Assembly: GCA_028866335.1 (NCBI GenBank)
Contig: JAGWIL010000037.1
Coordinates: forward strand, 1 to 11,287
Length of the DNA: 11,287 nt
Reading direction: 5' to 3'
From: Rhodospirillales bacterium
Lineage (GTDB): Bacteria > Pseudomonadota > Alphaproteobacteria > Acetobacterales > Acetobacteraceae
Numbering within the stretch: position 1 is the first letter of the stretch; each line of letters starts with the position of its first letter. The notes under the pieces are model-generated. The model ran no database searches, was not told where the DNA came from, and saw only the letters and a program-made list of their open reading frames with translations. Below, piece by piece: positions 1-6,458 of the stretch. The position numbers were made by a program, and so were the translations under genes.

Positions 1-372
1 TGCTCCATGGGCAACCCGCACGCCACCTTCTTCATCGATGACTTCACGCATCTGAATATCGAAACCATCGGCCCGATGCTGGAAAAAAACCGCCTCTTCC
101 CTGAGCGCGCCAATATCGGCTTCGCGCGGATCGACAGCCGATCCCGCATTCGCCAACGGGTGTGGGAACGCGGGGCGGGGCTGACACTCGCTTGTGGCTC
201 TGGCGCTTGCGCCACCTTGGTTAACGCGCATCGCCGTGGCCTTACCGGCCGCAAGGCGGTGGTAGAGATGGATGGCGGAGAGGTGCTGATCACCTGGGCC
301 GAGAATGGCCATGTGCTGATGCGCGGCCCGGCGCTTACGGCCTTTACCGGCGAAATTCCCGAGATTTTATAA
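1..372 (+). CDS. dapF: Diaminopimelate epimerase, C-terminal part (5' end outside window)
   Basis: This is the C-terminal 123 codons of DapF, the cofactor-independent epimerase that converts LL- to meso-diaminopimelate in the cytoplasm for lysine and peptidoglycan synthesis. The frame is open from base 1 and ends at TAA 370-372. Visible family signatures are the S-M-G-N-P-H stretch at the left edge and, near bases 172-213, the segment [16 protein letters not shown], which holds the second catalytic cysteine (the C of ACGSG) of the two-cysteine acid/base mechanism. The first catalytic cysteine lies in the missing N-terminal half. The ATG at 7 is internal and not the real start. The stop is one base before the ftsY start, so the two genes are probably co-transcribed and translationally coupled. 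Identification is secure from the motifs; completeness upstream cannot be judged. Confidence 0.96.
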   Translation, partial: CSMGNPHATFFIDDFTHLNIETIGPMLEKNRLFPERANIGFARIDSRSRIRQRVWERGAGLTLACGSGACATLVNAHRRGLTGRKAVVEMDGGEVLITWAENGHVLMRGPALTAFTGEIPEIL

Positions 373-373
373 T

Positions 374-1291
374 ATGGCCACATCCTTCTTTGGCCGGCTT
401 AAAGCCGGGCTTTCGCGTTCCGCGGCCAAACTCACCGGCGGCATCACCGCCGTTTTTACCAAGCGCAAGCTGGATGACGAGGCGCTGGAGGAACTGGAGG
501 AGCAGCTTATCGCGGCGGATCTCGGCCCTGCTGTGGCCGCGCGTATCATCAAGGGCTTCCGCTCCACCCGTTTTGGCAAGGAAGTGACGGATGAGGAAAT
601 CCGCGAAACTTTGGCGGCGGAAATTTCTGGCGTGCTGGCCCCGGTGGCCAAACCGCTGGAGCTGGACCACGCGCACAAGCCCTATGTGATTTTAATGGTC
701 GGCGTTAACGGCGCAGGCAAAACCACCACCATTGGCAAACTGGCTTCATTGTATCGTGAGGCGGGCTTAACACCCATGCTGGCAGCGGGGGATACCTTCC
801 GCGCCGCCGCCGTGGAGCAGTTACAGGTTTGGGGGCAGCGCGCGGGGTGCGAGGTTGTCACCGCCCCCGCGAACACAGACCCCGCCAGCCTGGCGCATGA
901 CGCGCTGAGCCGCGCGCAGAAAACCGGGGCGGATGTGCTGCTGATAGACACAGCCGGACGGCTGCACAACAAAACCGCCTTGATGGAGGAGCTGCGGAAA
1001 ATCATCCGCGTGATCCGCAAGCTGGACCCCACCGCGCCCCACGCCACTTTGCTCACGCTGGATGCCACCACCGGCCAGAACGCCGTGACCCAGGTGGGCA
1101 TTTTTAAAGAGATGGTGGATTTGTCAGGCTTGATCGTGACCAAGCTGGACGGTTCTGCGCGCGGCGGCATTGTGGTGGCGCTGGCGGAGAAATTTTCGTT
1201 GCCGATTCATGCCGTGGGCACGGGTGAGCAAATCGCCGACCTCCGCCCCTTCGACGCGACCGAATTCGCGAGAGCACTGGTGGGGGAGTAG
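374..1291 (+). CDS. ftsY: Signal recognition particle receptor FtsY
   Basis: FtsY is the SRP-type GTPase that docks ribosome-SRP complexes at the inner membrane for co-translational insertion of membrane proteins. The 305-residue product has a helical N domain (about 30-95) and then the G domain. G1 is G-V-N-G-A-G-K-T-T at 110-118, followed by the SRP-family G-D-T-F-R-A-A-A at 139-146, D-T-A-G-R at 192-196 (G3), T-K-L-D-G at 256-260 (G4) and G-T-G-E-Q near 282-286 (closing motif). The acidic A domain of E. coli FtsY is absent. A short amphipathic N-terminus (S-F-F-G-R-L-K) probably serves as the membrane-binding helix, as in other short FtsY proteins. The ATG lies one base after the dapF stop and has no clear Shine-Dalgarno, which suggests coupled translation. 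Many alphaproteobacteria carry an mtaB-type gene between dapF and ftsY; here there is none. Confidence 0.97.
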   Translation: MATSFFGRLKAGLSRSAAKLTGGITAVFTKRKLDDEALEELEEQLIAADLGPAVAARIIKGFRSTRFGKEVTDEEIRETLAAEISGVLAPVAKPLELDHAHKPYVILMVGVNGAGKTTTIGKLASLYREAGLTPMLAAGDTFRAAAVEQLQVWGQRAGCEVVTAPANTDPASLAHDALSRAQKTGADVLLIDTAGRLHNKTALMEELRKIIRVIRKLDPTAPHATLLTLDATTGQNAVTQVGIFKEMVDLSGLIVTKLDGSARGGIVVALAEKFSLPIHAVGTGEQIADLRPFDATEFARALVGE

Positions 1292-1580
1292 GGGGTTTCG
1301 AGTCAAGCAAGACATTCCGTCGCGCATCGCCAATATCTTAGGCCGGGAGCGAAAAGTCCGGTCTCGTGTGTCCGGTTCGAAAAGCGGTTATAGACTAAGC
1401 GATCAACGATCCTAGTATGACGCCACGAAACGGGCCCCAGCGTCCGAGGCGCGACAAATAAGCTATGGGTTACGCTTCGCTCCAATCGCCGTACTTGCTG
1501 TCTGATGCCGGTGACACTGGACAGGCACCATAGTAGCGTCCTCTAATCTGACAAGATGAAACGAAAAAGCAGAGGCATTG
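1292..1580. other. Non-coding spacer between ftsY and the exported-protein gene
   Basis: About 290 bases in which I see no convincing gene on either strand. Short open frames exist, but their translations are rich in R, H, W and C and lack a ribosome binding site. There is no clear intrinsic terminator for dapF-ftsY. GTCCGGT occurs twice close together (near 1356 and 1370), and a GGTTCGA at 1374-1380 recalls a tRNA T-loop, but no paired stems surround it. The downstream end holds the promoter-like sequence at 1518-1547 and the AGAGG ribosome binding site at 1571-1575. The AT-richer composition of the neighbouring island begins within this spacer. Confidence 0.5.
1518..1547 (+). promoter_or_regulatory. 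Sigma70-like promoter for the exported-protein gene
   Basis: TGGACA at 1518-1523 matches the -35 consensus at 5 of 6 positions and TCTAAT at 1542-1547 matches the -10 consensus at 5 of 6, with an 18-base spacer. Transcription would start near 1554, leaving a leader of roughly 27 bases before the GTG at 1581. The site lies 34 bases upstream of that start and more than 220 bases after ftsY, so it would make the downstream gene an independent unit. This is a consensus match only. Confidence 0.42.
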
Positions 1581-2963
1581 GTGGCAAACACGAAACGGAC
1601 TCTCACAATTGGCGCTTTTCTTGGGCTGGTGAGCCTGGCTCCGCCGACCTTTGGTCAAACCGTTATGCAGTCAGGCACTCTAAGCATTTCCAGTCAGGAC
1701 ATCCCTTACACCGGCGATGCAGGCACATATGAACAAATTTATACGGTCAAAACGCCATTCGGGAAGCTGAACGTCTATACTAATATTGATAATGGTAAAA
1801 TAACTTACGTGTCGGCATCTAGTGATCAGAGCGAACACGTTCTGCTGTTTTCGAAAGCGATCGATCAGCCGGCACCAGCGTCATTCTATGGGCAAGATAT
1901 AACCAAGACCTCGGAGACGGCGAGCATATTTATGGACGGCAGCACGTATTTCCTGCCAATCGAGGCAAACCCGGGCGGTAACTGCAATCCCGGTAGCGAC
2001 GTATACATCGTCAAATGGACACCTCATGGTCCACCAGTCATTAGCCCATTGGTATCTCTCGAGAATAAGGATTGCATACAGGCGGATTACGTTCGTGCGA
2101 AAAATTCTGAGCTTAATATTTCAATTCTTAGCGGCGACGACCTAAAAATAGAGAATTGGCAATACGAAGGAGCGGCAAATAGCATAACCCGTATGAGTTC
2201 AACCTTTTATCATAGCCCTACAAATTTTGTTCCGCTTATTTCTCAAGAGACCCCTGTCGTCAAAAGTATCACCACGCGATATGGAAAACTGACGCTTGAT
2301 CCGAATGCAGGGATAATGTTGAATGACGCTGTTCAAAATTTCCCTGGAAATCCGGGCATAGATTACCAAGGTTTTGCGTCAAAGGTTTTTCAAGATGACG
2401 ACAAGGATATAGTTGTTGCGGTAGCCGAGCCTGATGAAGCCACAGGCCTGGTATTTCAAGTTCTGACGATCACTTCTGACAACATTAATCTGTCCAAGTA
2501 TTTTGGCTCTGGATTCAATTATCTCAGTTATAAATCTGATGGTGGGAATATACTATTTGATGTTGGCGAATATAGCCCCAATGCACCTAGATTTTTAGAT
2601 CAGAACTTCCAGCTATCTAATGGTATTTTGACCGGCCTGGATACACGTGCACGTATAGTGCCATCAACCAGCTTACCAGCTGACATAGGTGTCGTATCCG
2701 ACACATGGTATGTCCTTACGAACACTGATGTATGCGTCGCGGTACCATATAGCCCTGCGGACCTAATCGACCGCGACAGGACAAACGCACTCATGGATGA
2801 TGTTCAAGTTTTGCTCTCCGACGTTCAAGGGAAACCTGTGATTGTCAGAGTGAGTGAGCCTGAATCTGGCGGGCTTGAAGAAAGCTTAGTGTTTTTCCGC
2901 GGTGATAGTTATTGCGTCCAGTACAAGACCAGACAGGACAACCAGATCAACCAGCTTAAATAA
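1581..2963 (+). CDS. Exported protein of unknown function with an internal duplication
   Basis: I do not recognise the family. The start chosen is GTG 1581, because AGAGG (1571-1575) lies 5 bases before it; the adjacent TTG 1578 is in frame but too close. The 460-residue product opens with a Sec-type signal peptide: basic K-R near residues 5-6, a hydrophobic stretch of about 12 residues, then a proline-rich end with cleavage likely around residues 24-26. The mature part is mostly beta-like. It appears to contain two related units, about 54-203 and 229-354 (each opening with Y/F-G-K-L), followed by a C-terminal segment with two cysteines. There are four cysteines in total (about 135, 165, 385, 445), an even number suited to disulfides in the periplasm. 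Base composition is clearly more AT-rich than the flanking core genes, and AT-ending codons are frequent, which suggests acquisition or relaxed selection. No catalytic motif is visible. Confidence 0.8.
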   Translation: MANTKRTLTIGAFLGLVSLAPPTFGQTVMQSGTLSISSQDIPYTGDAGTYEQIYTVKTPFGKLNVYTNIDNGKITYVSASSDQSEHVLLFSKAIDQPAPASFYGQDITKTSETASIFMDGSTYFLPIEANPGGNCNPGSDVYIVKWTPHGPPVISPLVSLENKDCIQADYVRAKNSELNISILSGDDLKIENWQYEGAANSITRMSSTFYHSPTNFVPLISQETPVVKSITTRYGKLTLDPNAGIMLNDAVQNFPGNPGIDYQGFASKVFQDDDKDIVVAVAEPDEATGLVFQVLTITSDNINLSKYFGSGFNYLSYKSDGGNILFDVGEYSPNAPRFLDQNFQLSNGILTGLDTRARIVPSTSLPADIGVVSDTWYVLTNTDVCVAVPYSPADLIDRDRTNALMDDVQVLLSDVQGKPVIVRVSEPESGGLEESLVFFRGDSYCVQYKTRQDNQINQLK

Positions 2964-3037
2964 TCTCTTATAGCCCTGAAGGACGAAGATATAATCGACA
3001 TGGAAGAAGAACTGTTACATGCTCAATGAACTAACTT

Positions 3038-3080
3038 GAAGAAAATATAAATTGCCAACCTCTCACGCTATATTTTCGTC
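3038..3080. repeat. AT-rich inverted repeat, 12-bp arms with one mismatch
   Basis: The arm GAAGAAAATATA (3038-3049) pairs with TATATTTTCGTC (3069-3080) at 11 of 12 positions; 9 consecutive pairs next to the 19-base loop are perfect. A related copy, GACGAAGATATA (2982-2993), also pairs with the right arm with only one G-T pair out of place, and GACGAAAAT (3120-3128) complements 3072-3080 exactly. Several copies of one short word on both strands could form alternative stems or be binding sites. There is no T-run after the stem, so it does not look like an ordinary terminator. Confidence 0.5.
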
Positions 3081-3182
3081 TTGTGTCTGCTTTCAGGTGC
3101 ATCGAGAGCGTGCGTAAATGACGAAAATGGGAGTAGAGCGGGCATTGCCGCCGTTCTGCTTATGACGGCAATCCCGAAGTAA
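3051..3182 (+). pseudogene. Possible remnant of a small membrane or secreted protein gene
   Basis: From the stop at 3048-3050 to TAA 3180-3182 there are 43 open codons whose translation looks more protein-like than random. It has a basic residue and then the hydrophobic run Y-I-F-V-L-C-L-L-S-G-A-S-R-A-C (about 7-21), resembling a signal peptide, and a second hydrophobic run, A-G-I-A-A-V-L-L-M-T-A-I-P (about 30-42). The only early in-frame start choices are ATT (3051) and TTG (3081), with no good ribosome binding site, so it may be the 3' end of a decayed gene, or chance. The GC stem at 3139-3176 lies within it. No family recognised. Confidence 0.2.
3139..3176. repeat. Bulged GC-containing inverted repeat
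   Basis: CGGG (3139-3142) and ATTGCCG (3144-3150) pair with CGGCAAT (3166-3172) and CCCG (3173-3176), giving 11 pairs with a single bulged C at 3143 and a 15-base loop. No run of T follows within ten bases on either strand, so an intrinsic terminator is doubtful, although its position between convergent genes would suit one. Confidence 0.4.
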
Positions 3183-3339
3183 ATCATCACGCTTTTGTAG
3201 CACTCCAGCCAACCCGCTTAGAGACATGCGGTAAAGCCAAAATCGGCAACAAATATTCCAATTTCAAACCAAAATCGTGTCAACCAATTTCTACAAAAAA
3301 CAAAATACTACAGCTTCAATATCTAACGTGGCGTTATTA

Positions 3340-3355
3340 TGTTCCACGTGGAACA
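3340..3355. promoter_or_regulatory. parS: parS-type centromere site (ParB binding palindrome)
   Basis: TGTTCCACGTGGAACA is a perfect 16-bp palindrome, extended to 18 bp by the flanking A and T (3339-3356). It carries the CACGTG core and GTT/AAC arms of the chromosomal parS consensus (TGTTTCACGTGAAACA), and it matches the GTTCCACGTGGAAC form known in several Proteobacteria. ParB loads as a CTP-dependent clamp at such sites and with ParA segregates the replication-origin region. It lies in non-coding DNA, 32 bases beyond the stop of the pabC-like gene. No parA or parB gene is in the window. A chance 16-bp perfect match is very unlikely; function is inferred from the sequence alone. Confidence 0.85.
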
Positions 3356-3360
3356 TTCCT

Positions 3361-3382
3361 CGGGCAAATATCACCTTACCCG
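3361..3382 (-). terminator. Hairpin just beyond the pabC-like gene, weak terminator candidate
   Basis: Read on the - strand, CGGGTAA and TTGCCCG form seven pairs (one G-T) around an 8-base loop, starting 6 bases after the stop of the pabC-like gene. No T-run follows; the next feature on that strand is the parS palindrome, itself able to form a stem. It could end the cobW-pabB-pabC transcript, but the missing U-tract keeps confidence low. Confidence 0.3.
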
Positions 3383-3387
3383 CTAAC

Positions 3388-4167
3388 TCAAACTTCGCCC
3401 AAACCCATGGCGGGCAGGGTGGCACCTTCCAGCGCAATAACGGGCCGCACCGCCAGAACATTGCAAACACAAATTGCGGTGGCGTTTTGCAGCATCTCGG
3501 GGCTGATAGGCGCTTGCCTCACCAGCCCCGCCGCCAGCAGCTTGGCGCGGCGAATGCCCGGCAACGCGCCATCTGAAACCGGCGGGGTGAGCCAGAGTGC
3601 CCCGCTACGGACTAAGACATTCCCAATGCTCGCCCCCGCCACCCGCCCGGCATGGTTGAGCAATATGGCTTCTTCCGCCCCCGCATCCTGCGCTTCCAGC
3701 CTGGCCAAAATATTCGGCAGATAGTTCAGAGTTTTCACGCGGGAGAGGGGCGATGTTTCATCGCGCGCGATGCTGCGGGCAATGATCGCGCGCACGCCTT
3801 GCACCGGGGAAGCCGCGAAAGCGGTGGCCAGCACTGGCACCTCGGGCGCGGCGGGGGGCAACAACCCGCGCAGGGCAGTGCCACGGGTCAGCGTCAGCCG
3901 CAGCCCGCCCTCGGCCAGCCCATTGGCGGCGGCGGTTCGCGCCAAAATTTCCGCCATCCCCGCCACATCAAACGGCATAGGCAGGCGCAACAACGCCGCC
4001 CCGGAAGCCAGGCGCGCGAAATGCGCGGGCACATCCTGAGGCGCGCCACCTTCAAGGCGCAGCGTTTCAAACAACCCATCCCCCAATGTGAAGCCCCGAT
4101 CCGCCACGGAAATCGCAGCCTCTCCCGCCGGAACCAGGGCGCCGTTCAGCCAGACCAACTCAGCCAT
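3388..4167 (-). CDS. pabC: Class IV aminotransferase, probable aminodeoxychorismate lyase
   Basis: A PLP-dependent fold-type IV enzyme of 259 residues. Beside pabB it most likely splits 4-amino-4-deoxychorismate into p-aminobenzoate and pyruvate for folate. The family opening V-W-L-N-G is near residues 5-9, D-R-G-F-T-L-G-D-G-L-F-E-T at 23-35, and the probable PLP-binding lysine is K145 in R-V-K-T-L-N-Y-L. The C-terminal cofactor region A-I-L-L-N-H-A-G-R-V-A-G-A-S-I-G-N runs from about 167 to 183. There, position 178 is Gly where most of the family has Glu, the residue that contacts the PLP ring nitrogen. The start ATG (4165-4167) overlaps the pabB end by 8 bp, implying translational coupling. 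A branched-chain or D-amino-acid aminotransferase role cannot be excluded from sequence, but the context favours PabC. Length is slightly short but within the family range. Confidence 0.82.
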   Translation of the reverse strand: MAELVWLNGALVPAGEAAISVADRGFTLGDGLFETLRLEGGAPQDVPAHFARLASGAALLRLPMPFDVAGMAEILARTAAANGLAEGGLRLTLTRGTALRGLLPPAAPEVPVLATAFAASPVQGVRAIIARSIARDETSPLSRVKTLNYLPNILARLEAQDAGAEEAILLNHAGRVAGASIGNVLVRSGALWLTPPVSDGALPGIRRAKLLAAGLVRQAPISPEMLQNATAICVCNVLAVRPVIALEGATLPAMGLGEV

Positions 4168-5476
4168 GGGCGATAAGGGGTGAGAGTTTCAGCATCATCT
4201 CATCATACTCCGCTGCCGGGGTGCTGTCCCATGTTATGCCGCCGCCAGCCTGGGCGTATAGCGTCTCCGGTGTCGCCACCAAAGTGCGGATGATGATAGA
4301 GCTATCCATCGCGCCATCAAGGCTGATCCAGGCGATGCTACCGCAATAAGCACCGCGCGGGGCATCCTCCAGCTCGTCGATAATCTGCATGGCCCGGTGC
4401 TTGGGCGCGCCGGTTATGGAACCGCCGGGGGAGCAGGCAAGCAGCAAATCCGCGGCACTCACGCCGGGGCGCAACTGGCCGGTAACCGCCGAGACCAGAT
4501 GATGCGCCTGGGCGAAGCTCTCTACGCTGAACAGCTCCGGCACCCGCACCGAGCCGGTTTCGCAAAGCTGGCCGATATCGTTGCGGAGCAAATCCGTAAT
4601 CATCAAATTCTCGGCGCGTTCCTTGGGGTTTTCGCGCAACGCGGCGGCGCTGGCGGCATCCTGCGCTGTGTTGGCGTGGCGGGGGGCGGTGCCTTTAATC
4701 GGCCTTGCTTCCACATGCCCGCTGGCCTTCAGGCAAAGGAAGCGCTCCGGCGAGGCGCTGCAAAGGGCGGTGCCATCGGCCGTGTTTATAAACGCGGCGA
4801 ACGGGGCGGGGCTGCGGGCGCGCAAGGCGGAATGGTAGGCGGCAGGGTTGAAGCCCGCCGGACGGGGGGCGATAAAGCGGGTGGTTAAATTCGCCTGGAA
4901 CACATCTCCCGCGGCGATATAGCCCCGCAATTGATCCACCTTTGCCTCATATTCGGCGCGGGGCGTTTTCGCCTGCCAGGCCAGAACGGGCAGGGCTGGC
5001 AAGATGGCGGGTGTGACAAGTTGTGCGGCCAGAGCGGCAATGCGCGTGGCGGCACTTTCGCCGGGTCTTGCGGCCGCCAGGGCGAAGCAGCGTTTGGTGG
5101 CGTGGTCAAACCCCAGAACCAGATCGAACATGCCAAACCAGCCGGGGGCAAGGCCGGGGATGGGCGCGTGGCGCGTGGTTATGCCCGCCAGTTCCAGCCC
5201 GGCTTCATAGCCCAGCCAGCCGATGGCACCGCCCTTGAAAGCAAACGGCCAGTCAGCCGGGCAAGCATCGTCTTGCGGGCGGGCGGTTTTCAGCCAGGAA
5301 GGAAGCGCTGTGGCCTGGTTCAGCCGCAGCACCGCCAAGGGGTCCAGCGCGATATAGCTCGTGGTAGCGCGCGGGTCGCCCACGGCGGCGCTGTCCAAAA
5401 ACACCAGCGGGGCATGTGCCGCCAGCGCGCGGAACGCCGTGCCGGGCTCACTCCAGCCAAGCTCATGGCACAGCAT
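4160..5476 (-). CDS. pabB: Aminodeoxychorismate synthase component I
   Basis: PabB takes chorismate plus ammonia (normally from the PabA glutaminase) to 4-amino-4-deoxychorismate, the first committed step to p-aminobenzoate and folate in the cytoplasm. The 438-residue protein has the usual N-terminal domain (about 1-165) and a chorismate-binding domain. Diagnostic is P-I-K-G-T at 259-263; its lysine (K261) is the nucleophile that separates PabB from anthranilate synthase TrpE, which has alanine in place of lysine. Other family blocks are E-N-L-M-I-T-D-L-L-R-N-D (289-300), C-S-P-G-G-S-I-T-G-A-P-K (348-359) and the G-A-Y-C-G-S-I block (376-382). No glutaminase domain is fused and no pabA is in the window, so the partner must be encoded elsewhere. 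The start ATG lies 9 bases after the CobW-type stop and lacks a clear ribosome binding site. It overlaps the pabC-like gene by 8 bp. Confidence 0.94.
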   Translation of the reverse strand: MLCHELGWSEPGTAFRALAAHAPLVFLDSAAVGDPRATTSYIALDPLAVLRLNQATALPSWLKTARPQDDACPADWPFAFKGGAIGWLGYEAGLELAGITTRHAPIPGLAPGWFGMFDLVLGFDHATKRCFALAAARPGESAATRIAALAAQLVTPAILPALPVLAWQAKTPRAEYEAKVDQLRGYIAAGDVFQANLTTRFIAPRPAGFNPAAYHSALRARSPAPFAAFINTADGTALCSASPERFLCLKASGHVEARPIKGTAPRHANTAQDAASAAALRENPKERAENLMITDLLRNDIGQLCETGSVRVPELFSVESFAQAHHLVSAVTGQLRPGVSAADLLLACSPGGSITGAPKHRAMQIIDELEDAPRGAYCGSIAWISLDGAMDSSIIIRTLVATPETLYAQAGGGITWDSTPAAEYDEMMLKLSPLIAHG

Positions 5477-5485
5477 GGAAAGGGC

Positions 5486-6445
5486 TTAAGCCGCGCAGCT
5501 TTCAAAGCCCCGGCGCAGGGCGGGGCGGTTGAGGTCTCGCCCAATGAACACGATACGGCTTGTGCGTTTCTCCTCCGGCTTCCAGGGCGCAAGATAGTCG
5601 CCATCCGCGATCATATGCACGGCCTGGAAGGCAAAGCGCCGCTCTTCACCCGCGTAAGCCAGAATGCCCTTGGTGCGCAGAATGTTCTGGCCCTGGGATT
5701 GCAGGATATGGCCGATCCAGGTGTTGAATTTATCGGCGGAGAGCGGCTTTTCGGTGGAGATGGAAATGCTGGTGAGATGCTCGTTATGGGTGTGGCTGTC
5801 CTCCTCCAGGAAGTCCGGCACATTGGCAAGCACGCGCTTTAAATCGAACGCGCCCAGGCCAAGCAATTGGTCCGCCGGTACATCGCCTTTAGTGGCGGTT
5901 TTAATCTCAGCATAGGGGTTGATGGATTTTATCCGAGCCTTAACGGCGGCGAGTTCCTCCGGTGTCACCAGGTCCAGCTTGTTCAGCACGATCACATCCG
6001 CAAAGGCCACCTGGTCCTGCGCCTCGGGGCTGTCCTCAAGCCGGGCGAGGAAATGCTTGGCATCCACCACGGTCACAATCGCATCCAGCCTTGTTTTGGC
6101 CTTCACGTCTTCGTCCACGAAGAAGGTCTGCGCCACCGGGGCGGGGTTGGCGAGGCCGGTGGTCTCCACGATGATGCCGTCGAATTTCTGCGACCGCTTC
6201 ATCAACCCGCTGACGATACGGATGAGATCGCCCCGCACCGTGCAGCAGATGCAGCCATTATTCATCTCGAACACTTCCTCGTCGGAATCCACCACGAGGT
6301 CGTTATCCACGCCCAGCTCGCCGAACTCGTTAATCACCACGGCGTATTTTTTGCCGTGCGTGCCGGTGAGGATGTTGTTGAGCAGGGTGGTTTTGCCAGC
6401 CCCCAGATAGCCGGTGAGAACAGTGACGGGAACGAGATCGGACAT
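5486..6445 (-). CDS. CobW/COG0523 family G3E GTPase, probable metallochaperone
   Basis: A G3E-type P-loop GTPase of 319 residues; relatives insert or deliver metals, often zinc (ZigA, YjiA, ZNG1) or cobalt (CobW). Walker A is G-Y-L-G-A-G-K-T at 12-19. The metal-binding C-I-C-C (C65, C67, C68) follows in an N-G-C-I-C-C-T-V-R-G-D-L context, E-T-T-G near 94-97 and N-K-L-D at 155-158. A histidine-containing linker (H-T-H-N-E-H near 218-223) precedes the CobW C-terminal domain (about 226-310, ending in F-I-G-R-D-L). ATG 6445 is preferred: the in-frame TTG at 6460 would add five residues and has no ribosome binding site. No cobalamin genes are nearby; downstream are pabB and pabC, so a folate or zinc link is possible but inferred. 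I see no Zur-box-like palindrome upstream, only the stem-loop at 6469-6506. The exact metal cannot be read from sequence. Confidence 0.9.
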   Translation of the reverse strand: MSDLVPVTVLTGYLGAGKTTLLNNILTGTHGKKYAVVINEFGELGVDNDLVVDSDEEVFEMNNGCICCTVRGDLIRIVSGLMKRSQKFDGIIVETTGLANPAPVAQTFFVDEDVKAKTRLDAIVTVVDAKHFLARLEDSPEAQDQVAFADVIVLNKLDLVTPEELAAVKARIKSINPYAEIKTATKGDVPADQLLGLGAFDLKRVLANVPDFLEEDSHTHNEHLTSISISTEKPLSADKFNTWIGHILQSQGQNILRTKGILAYAGEERRFAFQAVHMIADGDYLAPWKPEEKRTSRIVFIGRDLNRPALRRGFESCAA

Positions 6446-6458
6446 TGTGCAATTACCC

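Larger units (their letters stand above)
2964..3387. other. AT-rich gene-poor stretch between convergent genes
   Basis: About 420 bases between the exported-protein gene (+) and the pabC-like gene (-), whose 3' ends face each other. It contains AT-rich inverted repeats (2982-3080), a possible decayed small reading frame (3051-3182), a bulged GC stem (3139-3176), a parS-type palindrome (3340-3355) and a hairpin close to the pabC stop (3361-3382). I see no complete gene with a start, ribosome binding site and plausible product. A reading frame entering from about 3277 on the + strand continues as antisense of the pabC-like gene and looks spurious. Confidence 0.6.

Noticed and set aside
682..1170. 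- strand open frame opposite ftsY
   Set aside because: S-, P- and A-rich antisense product; FtsY motifs on the + strand are unmistakable.
1374..1380. GGTTCGA resembling a tRNA T-loop
   Set aside because: No paired T stem, acceptor stem or anticodon arm can be drawn around it.
1464..1483. GGGTTACGCTTCGCTCC, similar to a common dispersed intergenic repeat of other bacteria
   Set aside because: The usual self-complementary second half is missing and no second copy is present in the window.
1303..1485. - strand 60-codon frame in the ftsY spacer
   Set aside because: No ribosome binding site; residue use is dominated by R, H, T and C without a plausible fold.
2644..2649. Second CACGTG core that could be another parS
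   Set aside because: The flanks (GATA before, CACG after) do not match the GTT/AAC arms, and it lies inside the coding sequence.
3277..3576. + strand open frame starting before parS and running into the pabC-like gene
   Set aside because: Most of it is antisense to the pabC-like gene. It has no ribosome binding site and an N-rich then R- and Q-rich translation that changes character at the gene border.
3652..4176. + strand open frame opposite the pabC-like gene
   Set aside because: The product is rich in R, Q, H and G with no motif, while the - strand has a full class IV aminotransferase.
4931..5842. Long + strand open frame of about 300 codons opposite pabB and the CobW-type gene
   Set aside because: It runs antisense across two clear genes and their junction. 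The translation is rich in G, R and A with no recognisable motif, as expected of the opposite strand of GC-rich coding DNA.
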